A stretch of DNA of 64,000 bases from Blautia schinkii DSM 10518 (GTDB lineage Bacteria > Bacillota > Clostridia > Lachnospirales > Lachnospiraceae), in NCBI GenBank assembly GCA_000702025.1, contig JNKJ01000003.1:310001-374000 (forward strand). Direction: 5' to 3'. Made by a program: the position numbers and the translations under genes. This document shows positions 60,961-64,000 of this stretch, piece by piece. Position 1 is the first letter of the stretch. Every line of letters starts with the position of its first letter. The notes below the pieces were generated by a model. The model was not told the DNA's origin, did no database searches, and saw only the letters and a program-made list of their open reading frames with translations.

Positions 60961-61230
60961 TCAGACAATAAAAATAGAGTCATCTGTATGCCCAATTGCT
61001 TTCCAATTATCCGCCTCAAACTCCATCCTCACGCCCATGGGACCGTCAGACATTTTAAGGGGCGGAATTCCAAGTCTTGGAACCCCTGCTGTCTGAAAAA
61101 GTGTTGCTCCATGAATCATTCCTATTTTCTCCTCAAGGGTAAGCTGCTGCAATATCCCCTCTGCCTTCTCTCTCAACTGCATATTCATCATGCAGATGTG
61201 CTTCTGAAATTTGTGTATTATAGTAGACAT
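60961..61230 (-). pseudogene. Truncated GH3 beta-glucosidase start
   Basis: Reads LREKAEGILQQLTLEEKIGM, then HGATLFQTAGVPRLGIPPLK and MSDGPMGVR, the exact opening of GH3 glucosidases, then breaks after GHTDDS into four foreign residues and a stop. Family members are ~700 residues or more; only ~75 remain. The catalytic Asp is lost. It is wedged between two AAA-ATPase-like genes, which suggests an insertion or deletion here. Confidence 0.85.
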
Positions 61231-61241
61231 AATTAAAACAA

Positions 61242-62948
61242 CTATGAAATAATACTATCTTTTCCTCCATAGCGCACTTCGCAGTCTTTCCGATAAAAAG
61301 AAATCCCATAACAATCTATATGGCGGTATCCTTCCGTGCGAAGCTCCTCCCTATATCCGCGCTCGCTTATCTGGCTGACTGCCTTTTCTGCATCTTCCTC
61401 CAGGTCATCTATGCTGCCGGATACCTTGACTTCTATGATGAAAGCCCTGCCACGCAGAGACGGACTCTTCACCATCAAATCCGAACGGCCGTTTCCGGAT
61501 TCCCGATTGGACTTTACCAGATAGGACTCGCTCTGACTCAATATCCCAGCGAGGAAACCATGGTAGAAGTTTTCTGCGCTGTCATAGAAGCTGATTGTAG
61601 ATAATAACTGCTCACTAAGGATTTCTCCCATCTTACCTGCATCTCCATCTTCCATAGCCTGATATAAATCCTGGAAATCGCGTTTCTTTATGCTCTCACG
61701 AAACCAGTTCAGAATGGTATTCTGGTAGACGGACTTCACCTCGGCATTCGGGATACGCACCTTCAAAAAAATGGATGACTCTTTAAAATACTCGTCCTCC
61801 TTTGTCAGATACCCGGTAAAATAAAGGAAGTTCCATAAATTTTCTCCGTTTTCATTGATATCTCCATATGTTATTTCTTCATGCACCTGAATATCCATTG
61901 GCTTTCCGGCCAGCAGTGCTTCAATCTGTCCTTTTGACTCCCTGTCTGCCCGCGAAATCATATTTTTTATAATATCATTGGAACTGGTATTGATCCAATA
62001 GGGGCGCGGAAAAGCATTCTCATCTGCATATAAGTCATACAAAAACTTAATCACACTCCAGGGATTATATACTTCCGTATCTCCAAACTCATATCCGTCA
62101 TACCATTCCTTCATATCAGGAAAACGGCTCTCTCTTTCATAATAAGCCATGGCCTGCCTCACTTCCGGCTCCGTAAAACCGAAATGCTCACTGTACCTCT
62201 TGTCCAGAACGGAAATAATGTTCAGATGGTTAAGGCCAGTAAAGATACTTTCCTTTGAAATCCGTAAGCATCCGGTGATTACAGCAAACTGTAAACAGGT
62301 ATTCGTCTTCAGCGCAGATTCAAAAAGGGAGCGGATAAAACTAACCATCTTATCATAAAATCCAACGAAATATGCATTTTCTAAAGGCACATCATACTCA
62401 TCAATCAAAATGATACTCTTTTCTCCTGTGGCTTTATAAAGGCATTTGCTTAAGAATTTAAGCGCCCCCGAATATACATCATAAACTGCTTTCCCCTCTG
62501 CGATATCCTGAAATTTCTGTTTCTCACTTTCCGGAAGCTTGTCTGATTCCAAAATGTGATCATGCCGTTTGAATTCCTCCGAAATTTCTTCTTTTAGCTT
62601 ATAATACGCTGATTCAAACGTATTCTGCTTTGCAGACTTTAAAGACAGGTTGATTACTGGATATTTGCTCATCTGTCCGGTATACACACTACCTGCGCCC
62701 ATAATCTTCATTCCTTGAAAAAGAGATGCATGTAAGGCATTTTTCTCCTGATTCCCTGTGTCCTCAAAAAAATAACGGAGCATGCTTAAATTGAGTGTTT
62801 TTCCAAATCTTCTGGGTCGGGTAAAAAGATTCACCTTTCCCTTTAAATCAAGCAATTCTTTTATAAACAGAGTTTTATCTACATAATAATAATCATTAGT
62901 CACTAGCTCTTCAAAATCATCAACACCGATTGGTAATGGTTTTTTCAT
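61242..62948 (-). CDS. AAA-ATPase-like / PD-(D/E)XK nuclease protein, divergent copy 3
   Basis: 568 residues from ATG 62948 (GGAGGCGTGAA upstream; the frame extends 20 codons further). Opens [20 protein letters not shown], Walker [14 protein letters not shown] (~41-53), Walker [14 protein letters not shown]-terminal nuclease with RSDLMVKSP and FIIEVKVSG. Same family as the two upstream genes but a different subgroup (the IGxxDF type). Confidence 0.9.
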   Translation of the reverse strand: MKKPLPIGVDDFEELVTNDYYYVDKTLFIKELLDLKGKVNLFTRPRRFGKTLNLSMLRYFFEDTGNQEKNALHASLFQGMKIMGAGSVYTGQMSKYPVINLSLKSAKQNTFESAYYKLKEEISEEFKRHDHILESDKLPESEKQKFQDIAEGKAVYDVYSGALKFLSKCLYKATGEKSIILIDEYDVPLENAYFVGFYDKMVSFIRSLFESALKTNTCLQFAVITGCLRISKESIFTGLNHLNIISVLDKRYSEHFGFTEPEVRQAMAYYERESRFPDMKEWYDGYEFGDTEVYNPWSVIKFLYDLYADENAFPRPYWINTSSNDIIKNMISRADRESKGQIEALLAGKPMDIQVHEEITYGDINENGENLWNFLYFTGYLTKEDEYFKESSIFLKVRIPNAEVKSVYQNTILNWFRESIKKRDFQDLYQAMEDGDAGKMGEILSEQLLSTISFYDSAENFYHGFLAGILSQSESYLVKSNRESGNGRSDLMVKSPSLRGRAFIIEVKVSGSIDDLEEDAEKAVSQISERGYREELRTEGYRHIDCYGISFYRKDCEVRYGGKDSIIS

Positions 62949-63373
62949 TTCACGCCTCCTCCAATCCAGACTATACTTTTCCTCAAAAAATAAATGTAGA
63001 GATACCATAAAAAGGCATCTTCTGTATCTTCAAAACCGCCACACTGCCTTTGTGTATTATTGTTAATGCCCTTTCTTTGGGATTTACAATAGAATAATAA
63101 AATTATACCACGAAGAACCAGAAATGTATAGGCAAAAACGGAACGTTTGTTCTCACAATAATCGCAAATATTCGGAAAATAACTGCAAATAATTTACTCC
63201 CAAACACGTCCACTCAAAATCTAAGCATGGCCTAACATTACATGTGTTATACTAATGTTATACGAATACGAAATCCCCCACCCGGTTTACAATTATCGTT
63301 TTAACCAATCCCGCCTAGTGCTCCATACTGTCAGAAACATTAGCACGGAGATACCATAATACAGGAGGCCAAA
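62949..63373. other. Divergent promoter region
   Basis: 425 bases between the third ATPase gene and the response regulator, A/T-rich, no gene. GTTATACTAATGTTATACGAAT at 63246-63267 has two GTTATAC copies 11 bases apart, a possible binding site or promoter for the response regulator. Nothing else stands out. Confidence 0.5.
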
Positions 63374-64000
63374 ATGAAGCTATTATTAACAGAGGACGAA
63401 GTTCTTTTATCAGCCGCCATTGCCAAGGGACTGCGAAAGCGCGGTTACGCGGTGGACTGTGCTTACGACGGCGAAGAGGCGTTGGAACTTTACAGTATCA
63501 ATGAATATGACCTGATGATTCTGGATCTGAACCTCCCGAAAATCGATGGGCTGGAGGTGCTGCGCCGGATACGGGAGCAGGATTCTGTATTGCGGATTTT
63601 GATTCTGTCTGCCAGAAGCTCGGTACCGGACAAAATCGCGGGACTGGACGGCGGAAGCAATGACTATCTGACCAAGCCCTTTGATTTCGCCGAGCTGGAA
63701 GCCCGCATCCGCGCTCTTCTTAGACAGGAGTTTTATATGAAAGACGTGAATCTGTACTGCGGCAGCCTGCGGATAGATACAGCGGCCAGGCGTGTCTATT
63801 GGAAAGATACACCTGTGGAGCTTGCCAATAAGGAATACTCCATCCTCGAATACCTGATGAGTAACCAGGGCAAGGTTATTTCGCCGGAAGAATTGATCGA
63901 GCATGTGTGGGACAGCGAACGGGACCCCTTTTCAAATTCCTTTCGCTTCCATATTTCCTCACTTCGGAAAAAACTGTCAGCCGTAAGCGGCACTGACAGT
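63374..64000 (+). CDS. OmpR-family response regulator (partial)
   Basis: 209 codons visible to the window edge with no stop. Receiver domain with acidic pocket E7-D8 (LLTEDEVLL), phosphoacceptor D51 (LMILDLNLPKIDG), conserved Ser/Thr in ILSARSS and K101 (YLTKPFD); winged-helix DNA-binding domain from ~125 (VYWKDTPVELANKEYSILEYL). ACAGGAGGCC precedes ATG. A sensor kinase is expected just outside. Confidence 0.93.
   Translation, partial: MKLLLTEDEVLLSAAIAKGLRKRGYAVDCAYDGEEALELYSINEYDLMILDLNLPKIDGLEVLRRIREQDSVLRILILSARSSVPDKIAGLDGGSNDYLTKPFDFAELEARIRALLRQEFYMKDVNLYCGSLRIDTAARRVYWKDTPVELANKEYSILEYLMSNQGKVISPEELIEHVWDSERDPFSNSFRFHISSLRKKLSAVSGTDS

Overview
The window looks like the chromosome of a spore-forming, low-to-mid GC Firmicute of the Lachnospiraceae (Clostridium cluster XIVa, Blautia-like). 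Support: a sigma-K gene, the order hrcA-grpE-dnaK-dnaJ under a CIRCE operator, the ireB-ruvX-DUF1292 ... trmR-trhP order shared with Bacillus, LplB/LplC-type sugar permeases, a YesN-type AraC regulator, and strong AGGAGG ribosome sites. No tRNA, rRNA or CRISPR array was seen. Genus is inferred only.

Layout. 1-9.7 kb (minus strand): a glycan-use operon with an Idh/MocA oxidoreductase, LplB and LplC permeases, a solute-binding protein, a large alpha/alpha-toroid-like protein, a URO-D-superfamily protein and a second LplB/LplC pair cut by the left edge. 10-12.4 kb: its divergent membrane-bound AraC regulator, convergent with a GH2 beta-galactosidase (12.3-15.6 kb). 15.8-16.4 kb: sigK behind a sigma-K-like promoter.

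16.5-28 kb is an accessory island: a HEPN/MNT toxin-antitoxin pair, a truncated Rpn-type nuclease, a broken COG3910-type ATPase, an AAA ATPase/PIN nuclease pair, a 1121-residue orphan protein, an FRG-domain protein, and remnants of a glycosyltransferase, an IS200-type transposase and a surface protein. Two related ~155-bp direct repeats bracket the 1121-aa and FRG genes.

28-48.8 kb is housekeeping: wobble-uridine tRNA modification (trhP, trmR), an MltG-like fragment protein, YlbF, RNase J, DUF1292, RuvX, IreB, MtaB, an HPr-like protein lacking the phosphorylated histidine, ThiI with its cysteine desulfurase, RsmE, PrmA, a PAP2 phosphatase, an AEC transporter, an HPt protein and the heat-shock operon. 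Several intergenic gaps here carry 36-bp minisatellites, and 36.5-37.1 kb holds a 10-bp CATG satellite between inverted copies of a palindromic repeat that also occurs at 17.4 kb.

48.9-64 kb: a 211-bp near-perfect stem-loop, an orphan prepilin, a metallophosphoesterase-rubrerythrin-rubredoxin fusion, uvrB with an upstream SOS-like box, a MocR regulator divergent from an EamA transporter, three AAA-ATPase/PD-(D/E)XK genes around a truncated GH3 glucosidase, and the start of an OmpR-type response regulator.

The strongest candidates for undescribed biology are the AAA/PIN pair with the 1121-aa and FRG genes, the 10-bp satellite flanked by inverted palindromes, and the 211-bp stem-loop.
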